From: Thermoanaerobaculia bacterium
GTDB lineage: Bacteria > Acidobacteriota > Thermoanaerobaculia > Multivoradales > J023
Direction of reading: 5' to 3'
DNA: 64,000 nucleotides
NCBI GenBank assembly: GCA_030431255.1
Contig: JAUIJL010000002.1
Location: forward strand, 698,750 to 762,749
The first letter of the stretch is position 1. Each line of letters begins with the position of its first letter. The translations under genes and the position numbers were made by a program. A model generated the notes under the pieces. The model saw nothing but the letters and a program-made list of their open reading frames with translations. It was not told the origin of the DNA and ran no database searches. Of the stretch, positions 16,601-24,695 are shown piece by piece.

Positions 16601-17366
16601 CGTGGAGATGACCAAGCTGACCCTGCGCGATTTGGCCCAACCCGGCCGATTCGCCGAAACCGCCTTGAGCATGCGCGGGCTCAGCCTGGCCAAGATCACC
16701 GCGAATAGCGGCTTGCCGGTGCTCGAAGGGCAGCTCAACGGGGAGCTGCCCAAGGTCTCGATCGCGGGTCAGGTCTTGAAGGTCTCCGGTGGCGGCACCC
16801 TTCAGCTGCTCGGCGGTGAGGTGGCCATCCGCGACATTTCCGGCAGTGAGATCTTCACCCCCTTCCCGGAGCTGCGCCTTTCGGCCGATATCCGCCGACT
16901 CAGCCTGGAACGGCTCACCGAAACTTTCGATTTCGGCCGGGTGACGGGTTTGATCTCGGGCCAAATCGACGATTGCGAGCTCTTCCGAGGTGTGCCCACC
17001 GCTTTTCGCGCTTCGTTTCACACCGTGCCGGAGCAAGGCGTGAAACAAACGGTGGACGTCAAAGCGGTCAAGAATCTGACCATCCTCGGCACCGGCCAGG
17101 GAACCAACATCTTCGACCAAGGCATCCAGCGCTTCTTGAGCAGCTATCGCTACTCCGCCCTCGGCGTCGACGTCACCCTCAGGAACGACGTCCTATTGCT
17201 CAAGGGACTGGAGCGGCGGGGCGAGAAGGAGCTCTTCCTCAAGGGCGGATTCCCGTTCGGCATCGACATCGTCAACGCCCGGCCGGGTCAAACCGTCTCC
17301 TTCCAAACCATGGTCGGCCGGCTGAAATCCCTCGACTTCGACCGGGCGACATTCGGTGGCAAATAG
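13653..17366 (+). CDS. Large AsmA/YdbH-like envelope protein
   Basis: 1237 aa. A disordered N-terminus is followed by one transmembrane helix (MLIGIFSAFLVMVAIAVYLI, ~residues 30-49) and then more than 1100 residues of repetitive beta-rich sequence (LSLQLAQ..., LEGQLNGELPKVSIAGQVLKVSGG), ending in a conserved-looking block (YRYSALGVDVTLRNDVLLLKG). This is the architecture of AsmA-like proteins (TamB, YhdP, YdbH), inner-membrane-anchored grooves that move phospholipid to the outer membrane. YdbH is the closest by length and ending, judged by eye. GTG start with weak ribosome site. Its stop is 7 nt from the convergent rlmKL stop. Confidence 0.75.
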   Translation: MTSPVSSPSPAAEFPGNPPGKGVGRSRIRMLIGIFSAFLVMVAIAVYLIRDLPRRLLETELGRQLNATVSLDGWKMAGQDSWELHGLKVKPHHLPVGMVLEAPVVRIQGRAEDIADGKLRSLLFESSILRLELPRADGASSPETEQTSQSPLIDDLRIPGMSIVLCAELVGFACKEPVNDSPLELDAHFREIGRQAQGRLDLVAQDLDLVTTGAEPESPQIHSELKGLRLSAELDRGVWTLGADAEELRVSTSTTDLHLAAISWTGIADVAHGLTPITRNASLGSGRLSSGEQSVQLPEVRWRAMDAADPPGSTAGGSSLPLRLAMESELWESGLITLDSQGQESSLALDVTGMELGSLLRRITVSPTQTASPLQSTPQIEGRADLSLQLAQSPEQPLAWVLDLEVSPRVLNLETPEPLNLQFATGTSIRLGGRGQGLPGDSLSAVIEGTVQLPGVMSAQSGVAPLDSIPNDAWPIGLDWRAELGTEQLRLEHWNLRSRLATCSGSGELALGSPDPKGTGKWQCSGKLVPALAAFAPTLPRPSGSDAWKARGQARWQGPDWATDGRLELSADSLSPADGVSVADLSLKSRFRMNPKRLHLSETDLTLAVAGPGPSPLRGHAKGEVTVSLDAPMERLRWDVQSVELAPGSDGVEQPPLGVLRTKGESRPGRLDATVHLESPSPAPWLEWLGPWLPQEIRTLDTKGELSFEGQLSQDQNSYSLTGPWLGRGLGFATEDGSRVIEGLDVDSQLSARWSTTEAVGQKLDIELEGQAGGFLMLWKTLFSDFSDLSTGFTLGADMQVAEISEITSAPITIAAVLQPSQGPRLDLSGSIRPEDRSGNFDLHLDARDLKSLHSHFLVRLQDDPPTLSALDGAAALELQGSFQNTAGGLEGDVRGLLQLERARVTTESMDLQGMDLNLPIDLRMSRSGGDIVWSGGQRQGSFRLGRSTVGELQLPVIESELDVRADSVILSRPLEINLLGGTVEMTKLTLRDLAQPGRFAETALSMRGLSLAKITANSGLPVLEGQLNGELPKVSIAGQVLKVSGGGTLQLLGGEVAIRDISGSEIFTPFPELRLSADIRRLSLERLTETFDFGRVTGLISGQIDDCELFRGVPTAFRASFHTVPEQGVKQTVDVKAVKNLTILGTGQGTNIFDQGIQRFLSSYRYSALGVDVTLRNDVLLLKGLERRGEKELFLKGGFPFGIDIVNARPGQTVSFQTMVGRLKSLDFDRATFGGK

Positions 17367-17373
17367 ATGGAAC

Positions 17374-19647
17374 CTATCTAGGAGAGAGTGACCAGGCCTT
17401 GAGCCGGGGGCGATTGGCGAAGTCGAGGGGCGTGACGGCTTCGGTGATGTTTTCCACGCGCCACGGCCCGAGGGCGGATCGATCGAGCTCGAAGTCCCTC
17501 AAGTTGGTGGTGAAGAGAATCTCTCCCCCGGGAGCGGTCAGGTCTCGAATCCGCTTCAGCATCCACACGTGATCCCGTTGGATGTCGAATTCCTTGCGCA
17601 TGCCTTTGGAACGAGAATAGGACGGCGGCGCCACGAAAATCAGCGGATAGCGCTTGCGGTCGCCACCCCGCTCCAGCCATTGGAGCACATCCGCCCGGTG
17701 GAAGTCGTAGCGTTCCGGGTCGAAACCGTTGAGCTTGAAATTTCGTCGCCCCCAGGCCAAATAGGTGTTGGAGAGATCCACGCTGGTGATGGCGCGGGCA
17801 CCCCCGGCTGCCGCCGCCACCGAGGCGGCGCAGGAGTAGGCGAATAGATTGAGGAAGGCCTGCCCCGAGCTACGCTCGCGAATCCGTCGACGCAAGAGAC
17901 GATCGTCGAGAAAAAGGCCGGTGTCCAAATAGTCCTCGAGATTGACCCAGAATTTCAGATCTCCCTCGGTGACCACCCGCTCCTCACGCCGATCGTCCCG
18001 TCGCTCGTGTTGCTGCCCAGGGGCTTGTTTCTTGCGCACCCGCAACACCACGTCTTCCGGGGAGACCCCCAAGGCCTCGGGAATCACCTGCACGGCGTCG
18101 CGCAAACGCTGCTCGGCGTCCACCGCCGACACCTTTTTGGGCCGGTAATACTCCTCCACCCGCACCCCGCCGTCGTACCAATCCACGGACAGATTGAATT
18201 GGCGCATGTCGCAGTCGTAGAGTCGATAGCAAGTGAGCCCCTCCCGTTTGATCCACTTCCCGAGCTTGCGACGATTCTTTTGCAGCTTGCGGGCGAAGGC
18301 TTCGGCGTCGGTGCTCGGTTTACGCCAACCGGGTTTGCTGCCCAGTGTCGCCGGTCGATCTGAAATGGGAATCTCCAACAGGCGGCACTCGATGGGCCCG
18401 TTGAACAGAGGGATGCGCGACGCCGGGCGCAAGCCGATCCGCTTCGCCAGGGAGGGCTCGCCGCAAAGCACCCAGGCAGTCCACGACGGAAACCGTTGTT
18501 TCAAGACATCGCCCAGGAGCTCGTACAGGGGCAAGAGCTCGGCGGGATCCCCCAATCGAGCACCGTAGGGTGGGTTGGTCACCATCAAGCCGGCGTCGGC
18601 CCAGGGTGGATCCACATCCCGAAGCTCCAGCCTTTCCAAACGCACGAACGCATCGACCCGGGCCCGTTGCAAGTTGCGTCGGGCGGCTTGCAGAGAGCCG
18701 GCGGAGGCATCGGAGCCGGCGATGCGAAGCCCGGATCCCAGGTCCCGGCGGCCCGCCCCCGCCCGATCCTCCGCTTCCAACAGCAGGGAGCGCCACAAAC
18801 GGGGATCGTGCTGCAACCAGCCTTCGGCGCCCATCCCCTCCCGCAGCAGACCGGGAGCCACGTCCAAGGCCATCCACGCCGCTTCCACCAGCAAGGTGGC
18901 GGAGCCGCAGAAAGGGTCGTAGAGGGGCAGCTCCGTGGCTTTCTCATGCCAACCGCTCAAGCGCAACACGGCCGCCGCCAGATTCTCCTTCAGAGGAGCC
19001 TGCGCGCCCGCCCGCTGAATGCCGCGACGGTGCAGCCCTCGGCCGGCCAGATCGAGGCTGATCGTGACCTGAGGACCGGCCAAGTGCACATGGATTCGAA
19101 CGTCGGGCCGCTCGGTATCCACATTCGGCCGCTCACCCCGGCGCTCACGGATTTGATCGACCACCGCATCTTTGGTTTTTAGAATCACGAAGTGGGGCGG
19201 TCCGGCCGGGGCGTTGCGCCCCGCGGCCTCGACCGCCAAGGTTCGATCTGGGCCGAGATGCTCGGTCCAACGGACCTTGCGAACCCCTTCGTAGAGCTGC
19301 TCGGCGGACGTGGCCTCGAATCGCACCAAGGGTTTCAGCACCCGAGTCGCGGTCCGCGACCACAGGCACACCCGATACGCGGCCTCCACATCGCCCCTGA
19401 AACCCACCACCCCGCGTCCAGCCTCGACCCCGGCCATGCCGAGCTCCCGCAGCTCGTCGGCGAGAACCTGCTCCACGCCCTTGGGCACGGTGGCAAAGAA
19501 GTCCGAGCTCAGCGGCTCCAACCCGCGCCCGGCCAGGCTCGGCTGCCCGTGGGAGCCGCGAGCGCGAGGCGCTGGGGCCTCGGAGACTGGGGTATGGGAA
19601 GCCTTGCGGCTCGGGCGGCGTCGGTCGGAGCGGGGTGTTTTCTTCAT
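17374..19647 (-). CDS. rlmL: Bifunctional 23S rRNA (guanine) methyltransferase RlmKL
   Basis: 757 aa from an ATG at 19647 (a GTG at 19656 is also in frame). A basic N-terminus precedes a THUMP/RlmL half (FFATVPKGVEQVLADEL, IHVHLAGPQVTISLDLAGRGLHRRG, SAM-binding YDPFCGSATLLVEAA and catalytic TNPPYGARLGD). The RlmK half follows (FLDDRLLRRRIRE, AFLNLFAYSCAASVAAAAGGA, SVDLSNTYLAWGRRNFKLNG, FVAPPSYSRSKGM). The fused enzyme makes m2G2445 (RlmL half) and m7G2069 (RlmK half) in E. coli 23S numbering. The PPSYS motif replaces the common PPTFS. Confidence 0.93.
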   Translation of the reverse strand: MKKTPRSDRRRPSRKASHTPVSEAPAPRARGSHGQPSLAGRGLEPLSSDFFATVPKGVEQVLADELRELGMAGVEAGRGVVGFRGDVEAAYRVCLWSRTATRVLKPLVRFEATSAEQLYEGVRKVRWTEHLGPDRTLAVEAAGRNAPAGPPHFVILKTKDAVVDQIRERRGERPNVDTERPDVRIHVHLAGPQVTISLDLAGRGLHRRGIQRAGAQAPLKENLAAAVLRLSGWHEKATELPLYDPFCGSATLLVEAAWMALDVAPGLLREGMGAEGWLQHDPRLWRSLLLEAEDRAGAGRRDLGSGLRIAGSDASAGSLQAARRNLQRARVDAFVRLERLELRDVDPPWADAGLMVTNPPYGARLGDPAELLPLYELLGDVLKQRFPSWTAWVLCGEPSLAKRIGLRPASRIPLFNGPIECRLLEIPISDRPATLGSKPGWRKPSTDAEAFARKLQKNRRKLGKWIKREGLTCYRLYDCDMRQFNLSVDWYDGGVRVEEYYRPKKVSAVDAEQRLRDAVQVIPEALGVSPEDVVLRVRKKQAPGQQHERRDDRREERVVTEGDLKFWVNLEDYLDTGLFLDDRLLRRRIRERSSGQAFLNLFAYSCAASVAAAAGGARAITSVDLSNTYLAWGRRNFKLNGFDPERYDFHRADVLQWLERGGDRKRYPLIFVAPPSYSRSKGMRKEFDIQRDHVWMLKRIRDLTAPGGEILFTTNLRDFELDRSALGPWRVENITEAVTPLDFANRPRLKAWSLSPR

Positions 19648-19680
19648 GGCCGCCACATCCTAGCGGTTTTCCCGCAGCCC

Positions 19681-20006
19681 GTGATCGCCCTTGCTTGATT
19701 GGGCGAATACAAGATTCGCCACTACTCCCAATGTACGGCCTCCGAACGTGGGGGCGATCCCTGTGATCGCCCTTGCTTTGATTGGGCGAATACAAGATTC
19801 GCCACTACTCCGAATGTATGGCCTCCGATCGTAGGGGCGATCCTTGTGATCGCCCTTGCTTTGATTGGGCGAATACAAGATTCGCCACTACTCCGAATGT
19901 ACGGCCTCCGAACGTAGGGGCGATCCTTGTGATCGCCCTTGCTTTGATTGGTTGGGGGCAAGCCCCAACCCTACGTCCAGAAGGGCAAGTCTCGTCGGTT
20001 TGCCCC
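19681..20006. repeat. 83-bp tandem array of double-hairpin repeats
   Basis: Three and a half head-to-tail copies begin at 19681, 19763, 19846 and 19929 (period 82-83). Each unit carries two inverted repeats: GGGCGATC...GATCGCCC and GGCGAAT-ACAAG-ATTCGCC. The fourth copy breaks off and runs into another hairpin, GGTTGGGG-GCAAG-CCCCAACC (19950-19970), then a GGGCAA...TTTGCCC pair (19983-20006). The array lies between the rlmKL start and the argH stop. These are REP/REPIN-like palindromic elements; no protein signal is present, although artificial frames cross it. Confidence 0.9.
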
Positions 20007-20017
20007 GACTCACTCAC

Positions 20018-21421
20018 CTAGAGACCGTCGCGGATCAGCTCCACTTGGCGACGGATTTCTTTCCAGGCGGTGCCGCCCCGAGAGGTGCGACGCTCGGCCG
20101 CCGCCCGCGGGGACAGCCACGGGCTGAGATCGCCGTGCAGCTTGGGATGAAATCTGACCGCGTGCTCTGGGGTCAGGGCGCTGAGGTCGGTCCCCTCCTC
20201 CTCACACCACCGGATGATGCCTCCCACCACCTCATGGGCTTCTCGGAAGGGAACCCCGCGGGACGCCAGAAGGTCCGCCAGCTCGGTCGCCAGGCTGAAA
20301 TCCCCGTCCATCTCCGACTCGAACCTCTGCTCATCGAAGGTCAAGGTGCGCCACATGCCGGCGGTGATGGCCAGGGAGTCCAAAGTGGTGCGCACCGCGT
20401 CGAAGAGGGGCTCCCGGTCTTCCTGCAAGTCTCGGTTGTAGGCCAACGGCAGCCCTTTGGTGAGGGTCAGCAAAGCGGTGAGCGCACCGAATACTCGAGC
20501 GGGTTTGCCACGAATAATCTCGGCGGCGTCGGGATTGCGCTTCTGGGGCATGATGCTCGAGCCGGTGGCATAGGCTTCACCCATGCGCACGAATCGGAAC
20601 TCGGCGCTCGACCAAGTCACCAGCTCCTCGGCCATGCGCGAGAGATGAGACATGCAGATGGCGCACGCCGCCACCACCTCCTGCTCGTGGTCCCGGGCGG
20701 CCACCGCGTCCATGGCATTTTCCACCAGGGCTGAGAAACCGAGCAGCTCGGCGGACGACTCCCGCCGAATCGGATGTGGAGTGCCCGCCATGGCGCAGGC
20801 TCCCAAGGGCGAGCGATCCACCCGCCCGCGGGCTTGGGCAAACCGCTCCCGATCTCGCACCAAGGGCCAAATGTGGGCCAAGAGATGATGGCCCAACAAG
20901 ATCGGTTGGCCCCGCTGCAGATGGGTGTAACCGGGCATCAAGATCTGGCCGTCTCGCTCTACCCTTTCCAACAAAGCCTCGATCGCCTGCACCAACACCG
21001 CATCCATGGCGTCGAGCCGGCGTCGGAGCCACAGGCGGACGTCGGTCGCCACCTGATCGTTTCGGCTGCGGGCGGTATGGAGCTTCTTTCCCACCTCGCC
21101 GACGACTTCCGTCAGACGGCTCTCCACCGCCATGTGAACATCTTCGTGAGCATCGGTGGGCTGCCAGCTTCCGCTCCGAATCTCCTGACGCACTTGCTCC
21201 AAGCCTTCCCGCAAGCGCTCCGCTTCTTCCAACGAAAGGATGCCGACCTCGCCGAGCATGGTGGCGTGGGCCACGGATCCGTCGACGTCTTCGTCGAGCA
21301 TCCGGAGGTCGATGCTCAAAGACGAGGAGAATTTCTGAAAATCCTCCCCTGGGGCGCTATTGAATCGACCGGCGATCAGTCCGGAACGCTCACTTTTAGA
21401 AGGCAGATCTTTTTCCGACAT
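20018..21421 (-). CDS. argH: Argininosuccinate lyase
   Basis: 467 aa from an ATG at 21421 (MSEKDLP...); a longer frame upstream is less likely. Cleaves argininosuccinate to arginine and fumarate, the last step of arginine synthesis. Family signatures: TDAHEDVHMAVESRL, HTARSRNDQVATDVRLW, MPGYTHLQRGQP and the fumarase/ASL superfamily signature GSSIMPQKRNPDAAE with the catalytic Ser loop. Third gene of an argR-argG-argH run; 78 bp separate it from argG, and that gap contains a strong hairpin. Confidence 0.96.
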   Translation of the reverse strand: MSEKDLPSKSERSGLIAGRFNSAPGEDFQKFSSSLSIDLRMLDEDVDGSVAHATMLGEVGILSLEEAERLREGLEQVRQEIRSGSWQPTDAHEDVHMAVESRLTEVVGEVGKKLHTARSRNDQVATDVRLWLRRRLDAMDAVLVQAIEALLERVERDGQILMPGYTHLQRGQPILLGHHLLAHIWPLVRDRERFAQARGRVDRSPLGACAMAGTPHPIRRESSAELLGFSALVENAMDAVAARDHEQEVVAACAICMSHLSRMAEELVTWSSAEFRFVRMGEAYATGSSIMPQKRNPDAAEIIRGKPARVFGALTALLTLTKGLPLAYNRDLQEDREPLFDAVRTTLDSLAITAGMWRTLTFDEQRFESEMDGDFSLATELADLLASRGVPFREAHEVVGGIIRWCEEEGTDLSALTPEHAVRFHPKLHGDLSPWLSPRAAAERRTSRGGTAWKEIRRQVELIRDGL

Positions 21422-21445
21422 GAATCTCTCTTTTGGTCTAAACGA

Positions 21446-21470
21446 CGACGCCCGGATCACCCGGGCGTCG
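21446..21470 (-). promoter_or_regulatory. Intercistronic hairpin between argG and argH
   Basis: A perfect 10-bp stem (21446-21455 with 21461-21470, 5-nt loop) of CGACGCCCGG / CCGGGCGTCG. No T-run follows on the minus strand, so an mRNA-stability or processing element that sets the argG:argH ratio is more likely than a terminator. Confidence 0.6.
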
Positions 21471-21499
21471 CGTTGCAAATCAGGGATCAGGGATGACGA

Positions 21500-22705
21500 T
21501 TATTCACCTTCGGAGACCCGACGGGAGCCAAAAGTCTTGAGGCGCAGGGCTTGGAGGCGGATGAAACCCGTGGCATCGGATTGATCATAGACGTCGTCCG
21601 CCTCGAAGGTGGCGATTTTCTCGTCGTAGAGGGTGTCCCTCTCCGAACGCCGACCGACCACCGTGGCGTTACCTTTGAAGAGACGGAGCCGAGCGTCACC
21701 GTTGACCCGGCGCTGGATGGAATCCATGAATTGTTGCATGGCCTCCCGCTCCGGGCTGAACCAAAGGCCGTTGTAGACGATCTGGGCGAATTTCGGCACC
21801 ATCTCGTCGCGCAGATGCTGGACCTCGCGATCCAAGGTGAGGGACTCGACGGCCCGGTGGGCATGCATCAAAACGGTAACCGCCGGCGTTTCATAGCAGC
21901 CCCGACTTTTCATACCCAGATAACGATTCTCGACGATGTCGACCCGGCCGACCCCGTGGCGACCGGCGATGACGTTCATCTTCTCGATCAGGGCCGCGGG
22001 CTCCAAGCGCTCGCCGTCAATCGCCACCGGGGTTCCTTTTTCAAAGGTCACCGTGACTTCTTCCGGGCTGTCCGGCGCGTCTTCCGGATTGGTGGTCATG
22101 CGCCACATATCCGGCGGCGGTGCGGCCCACGGATCCTCCAAAACGCCGCCTTCATAGCTGATGTGCATGAGGTTGGCGTCCATGGAGTATTCCGGCTTCG
22201 GCGCCGCCGGCATATCGATGCCGTGACGCTTGGCGTAGGCGATCAGGTCGGAGCGACCCTTATATTCCCATTCGCGCCAAGGGGCGATGACCTTGATCTT
22301 CGGATCCAAGGCATAGGCCGCCATTTCGAAGCGGATTTGGTCGTTGCCCTTGCCCGTGGCACCGTGGGCGATGGCCTCCGCGCCGAATTGGGCCGCGCAA
22401 TCCATCAGGCCTTTGGCGATCACCGGCCTCGCCAAGGCGGTGCCCATGAGGTAGTACCACTCATAGACGGCGTTGGCTCGCAAGGCGGGAAAAATCGTTT
22501 TTTCTGCAAACGACTCTCGAAGATCGTCGATCACCAGCTCCGAGGCGCCGGTCTTCATGGCCGCCGATCGCACCGCATCGAGCTCCAAATCTCCTTGACC
22601 GACATCCGCCGTATAGGCGATCACCTCCGCGTCGTAGGTGTGTTTGATCCAATGCAGAATCACCGATGTATCCAGCCCACCCGAGTAAGCAAGCACCACT
22701 TTCAT
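21500..22705 (-). CDS. argG: Argininosuccinate synthase
   Basis: 401 aa. N-terminal ATP-binding PP-loop KVVLAYSGGLDTSVIL, then YTADVGQGDLE, HGATGKGNDQIRFE and a type-1 argininosuccinate synthase C-terminal half (SRGCYETPAVTVL, YNGLWFSPEREAMQ). Condenses citrulline and aspartate with ATP to argininosuccinate. Its ATG overlaps the argR stop by 4 bp (ATGA), so translation is coupled to the repressor. Confidence 0.97.
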   Translation of the reverse strand: MKVVLAYSGGLDTSVILHWIKHTYDAEVIAYTADVGQGDLELDAVRSAAMKTGASELVIDDLRESFAEKTIFPALRANAVYEWYYLMGTALARPVIAKGLMDCAAQFGAEAIAHGATGKGNDQIRFEMAAYALDPKIKVIAPWREWEYKGRSDLIAYAKRHGIDMPAAPKPEYSMDANLMHISYEGGVLEDPWAAPPPDMWRMTTNPEDAPDSPEEVTVTFEKGTPVAIDGERLEPAALIEKMNVIAGRHGVGRVDIVENRYLGMKSRGCYETPAVTVLMHAHRAVESLTLDREVQHLRDEMVPKFAQIVYNGLWFSPEREAMQQFMDSIQRRVNGDARLRLFKGNATVVGRRSERDTLYDEKIATFEADDVYDQSDATGFIRLQALRLKTFGSRRVSEGE

Positions 22706-23169
22706 GACGAGGTCTCCAAAATGTCCCTGAGCTTTCGGACCAGCCCATCCCCGCCGTTCGAATCGCGGGTCACAATGAGCACCGTATCGTCGCCGGTGAC
22801 GGTGCCCAAAACCTCGTCGAGGTCGGCGGCATCCAAAGCGGCGGCCACGGTTCCACCCGCTCCGGGTGGGGTCTTCAAAATCACGTTGTTGGCCGAATGG
22901 CCCATTTCAACCACAAATTCCCGCATACGGCGAGCGAGCGCGGAGAGTTTCTGAGGAGCTCGTGCGTCCGGTAAGACGTAGAACTCTCCTTGTTCTCCAG
23001 GCAGCTTCTCCGCCCCGAGCGCGGAAAGATCTCGGGACACCGTGGCTTGGGTCACTCGATGGCCCTCCGAGGCCAAAAGAGACACCAGCTCCTCTTGGCT
23101 CTCGACCTGCCGCTCTTTGAGCAGCCGGCGCAGGATCATCGCTCGGACGGTCGCTCGACTTTTAGCCAT
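22702..23169 (-). CDS. argR: Arginine repressor
   Basis: 155 aa. N-terminal winged helix with SQEELVSLLASEGHRVTQAT and VSRDLSALG (recognition helix), C-terminal arginine-binding/hexamerisation domain with GTVAAALDAADLDEVLGTVTGDDTVLIV. In this family the GTxAGDDT-type motif binds L-arginine; here it reads GTVTGDDT. It represses arginine synthesis genes when arginine is bound. First gene of the operon, with candidate operators directly upstream, consistent with autoregulation. Confidence 0.96.
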   Translation of the reverse strand: MAKSRATVRAMILRRLLKERQVESQEELVSLLASEGHRVTQATVSRDLSALGAEKLPGEQGEFYVLPDARAPQKLSALARRMREFVVEMGHSANNVILKTPPGAGGTVAAALDAADLDEVLGTVTGDDTVLIVTRDSNGGDGLVRKLRDILETSS

Positions 23170-23190
23170 GATGGCTTCTCTCCACCAGCA

Positions 23191-23245
23191 TCATGCGTAT
23201 ATACGTATCATGTGGATCTGCATGAGTCAACGAATATGCGCATAT
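23191..23245 (-). promoter_or_regulatory. Candidate ArgR operators and promoter of argRGH
   Basis: Two AT-rich palindromes: TCATGCGTAT-ATACGTATCA (23191-23210, 8 of 10 symmetric pairs) and a perfect 12-mer aTATGCGCATAt (23234-23245). On the minus strand a TTGACT -35-like box (23225-23230) lies between them; a -10 at the normal 17-nt spacing would fall inside the first palindrome. Two ~18-bp palindromes overlapping a promoter is the usual ARG-box layout, though the sequence differs from the E. coli consensus. Confidence 0.6.
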
Positions 23246-23253
23246 AAGATCAG

Positions 23254-23288
23254 AAAAACGTGAGGCCGGTCCGTAGAGGACCGGCCTC
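23254..23288 (-). terminator. Rho-independent terminator after the M19 dipeptidase gene
   Basis: A perfect 11-bp stem GAGGCCGGTCC / GGACCGGCCTC (23262-23272 with 23278-23288, 5-nt loop) is followed on the minus strand by ACGTTTTTCT. It starts 28 nt after the dipeptidase stop and insulates the argR promoter from read-through. Confidence 0.85.
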
Positions 23289-23316
23289 AGACAGCAGCAG
23301 TCGGAAGGAGAGCTGG

Positions 23317-24621
23317 TTAGGACTGAGCTTGTAGCTCGGCGGCTTTCGCTTCAACCGCCTTCCAAACCCGAACGATGTTGCCGCTCAGGATCTTCTCGAT
23401 GTCCTCGTCCGAATATCCTTTGATCAACAGGGCTTCGATCAGGTTCGGAAAGTCGGACACGTCCTTGAGCCCCTCGGGCAAGGAATCGCCGACGCCGTCG
23501 TAGTCGGAGCCGATACCCACATGGTCGATCCCCACCAGCTTCACCACGTGATCGATGTGGGCGACCACGTCATCCAGCGAGGCGTAGGGGAACGGGCTCT
23601 GCTCTCGGTAGGTCTCGATATACGCGTTCAGCTCGTCGCTACCCCGCTCGAGACCGTTGGCCACGGCGTGCTCCTGAATATGCGCCCAGAACGAGGTGGA
23701 ATACTCCCTGGCTTTCGGAGTCAGGAAACCGGAGCCGAAATTGATCTGAATCACCCCGCCGTTTTCCGCCAGCTTACGGATCATCTCGTCGTCCATGTTG
23801 CGCTCGAAGTCGGGCGTGAAATGACGGCAGGAGGAGTGCGATGCGATGACCGGCGCCTGGCTCAGCTCCATCACCTGATAGAAGGTGTCGTCGGACACGT
23901 GGGAGATGTCGACCATGATGCCGAGGCGATTCATCTCGGCGACCACCTCTTTGCCGAAGGGAGACAGACCGTTCCACGTCCGGTTATCCGCCTCCTCGTA
24001 TGAGGAATCACAGATCTGGTTGTTCTTGGAATGGGTCAGGGTGATGTAGCGCACGCCCCGAGTGAAGAAATGCTCGAGATTGGCCAACTCGTCCTCGATC
24101 GCCGCGCCGTTCTCGATGCCCAGGGGCAGGGCGACCTTGCCGGCTGCCTTGGCCGCCCGCACCTCGTCGACGGAGCTCACCACCTCGAATTTTTCCGGGT
24201 GGTCGGTCTCGAATTTCTCCACCATGTCGATCAACGAATCGGCGAAATCCTTGGCCCCACCGGTTTCTTGGTAGTCGGCGGGAATGTAAATCGACATGAA
24301 CGGCGCGTCCAAGCCGCCCTCACGAGCTCGAACGAAGTCGAAATCCCCCTTTTCGGTGCGTTGGGAGATGTCCTCCATCGCTTCTTGTAAGCGATAAGGC
24401 ACATCCACATGGGTGTCGACGATCAACATCTCTTGGGCCAAACGCTGAGCCTTGTCGGCCGGGGATTCGACGACCGACGCCTCTTTGGTCGCTTCGACCG
24501 GGGCTTCAGCCCCTCGATCACAACCGGTTGCCAAAAGCGAGAAGAGCACGGCCCACGAAACGATGATCCACGGAACAATGACGGACTGAGATTTCCTGTT
24601 TAGGAATCGATTTAGCTGCAT
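23317..24621 (-). CDS. Membrane dipeptidase (M19 family) lipoprotein
   Basis: 434 aa, ATG start with GGAGG 5 nt upstream. Lipoprotein signal with lipobox LLATGC (Cys34), an Ala/Glu/Val linker, then the renal-dipeptidase fold: zinc ligands in DTHVDVP (His71, Asp73), a bridging-Glu region LPLGIENGAAI, MVDISHVSDDTFYQVMELS, VIASHSSCRHF and HVGIGSDYDGVGDSLPEGL near the end. M19 enzymes cleave dipeptides, often with a D-residue. An envelope lipoprotein that fits peptide scavenging with the other peptidases in this window. Confidence 0.93.
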   Translation of the reverse strand: MQLNRFLNRKSQSVIVPWIIVSWAVLFSLLATGCDRGAEAPVEATKEASVVESPADKAQRLAQEMLIVDTHVDVPYRLQEAMEDISQRTEKGDFDFVRAREGGLDAPFMSIYIPADYQETGGAKDFADSLIDMVEKFETDHPEKFEVVSSVDEVRAAKAAGKVALPLGIENGAAIEDELANLEHFFTRGVRYITLTHSKNNQICDSSYEEADNRTWNGLSPFGKEVVAEMNRLGIMVDISHVSDDTFYQVMELSQAPVIASHSSCRHFTPDFERNMDDEMIRKLAENGGVIQINFGSGFLTPKAREYSTSFWAHIQEHAVANGLERGSDELNAYIETYREQSPFPYASLDDVVAHIDHVVKLVGIDHVGIGSDYDGVGDSLPEGLKDVSDFPNLIEALLIKGYSDEDIEKILSGNIVRVWKAVEAKAAELQAQS

Positions 24622-24695
24622 GGTTACCTCCGGCGGCAGATGTTATCGGAGCAGAAGCTCCCGGAGCGAATTTCAAGGATGGGTCGACGGCGACC

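Noticed and set aside
19681..20006. CRISPR array
   Set aside because: Units are contiguous 83-bp repeats with no unique spacers and no cas genes nearby.
19660..20021. Several 70-79 codon frames on both strands
   Set aside because: They arise from the repeat unit itself and repeat its sequence in each copy; not genes.
21551..22954. 467-codon plus-strand frame
   Set aside because: Antisense to argG and argR; no recognisable protein features.
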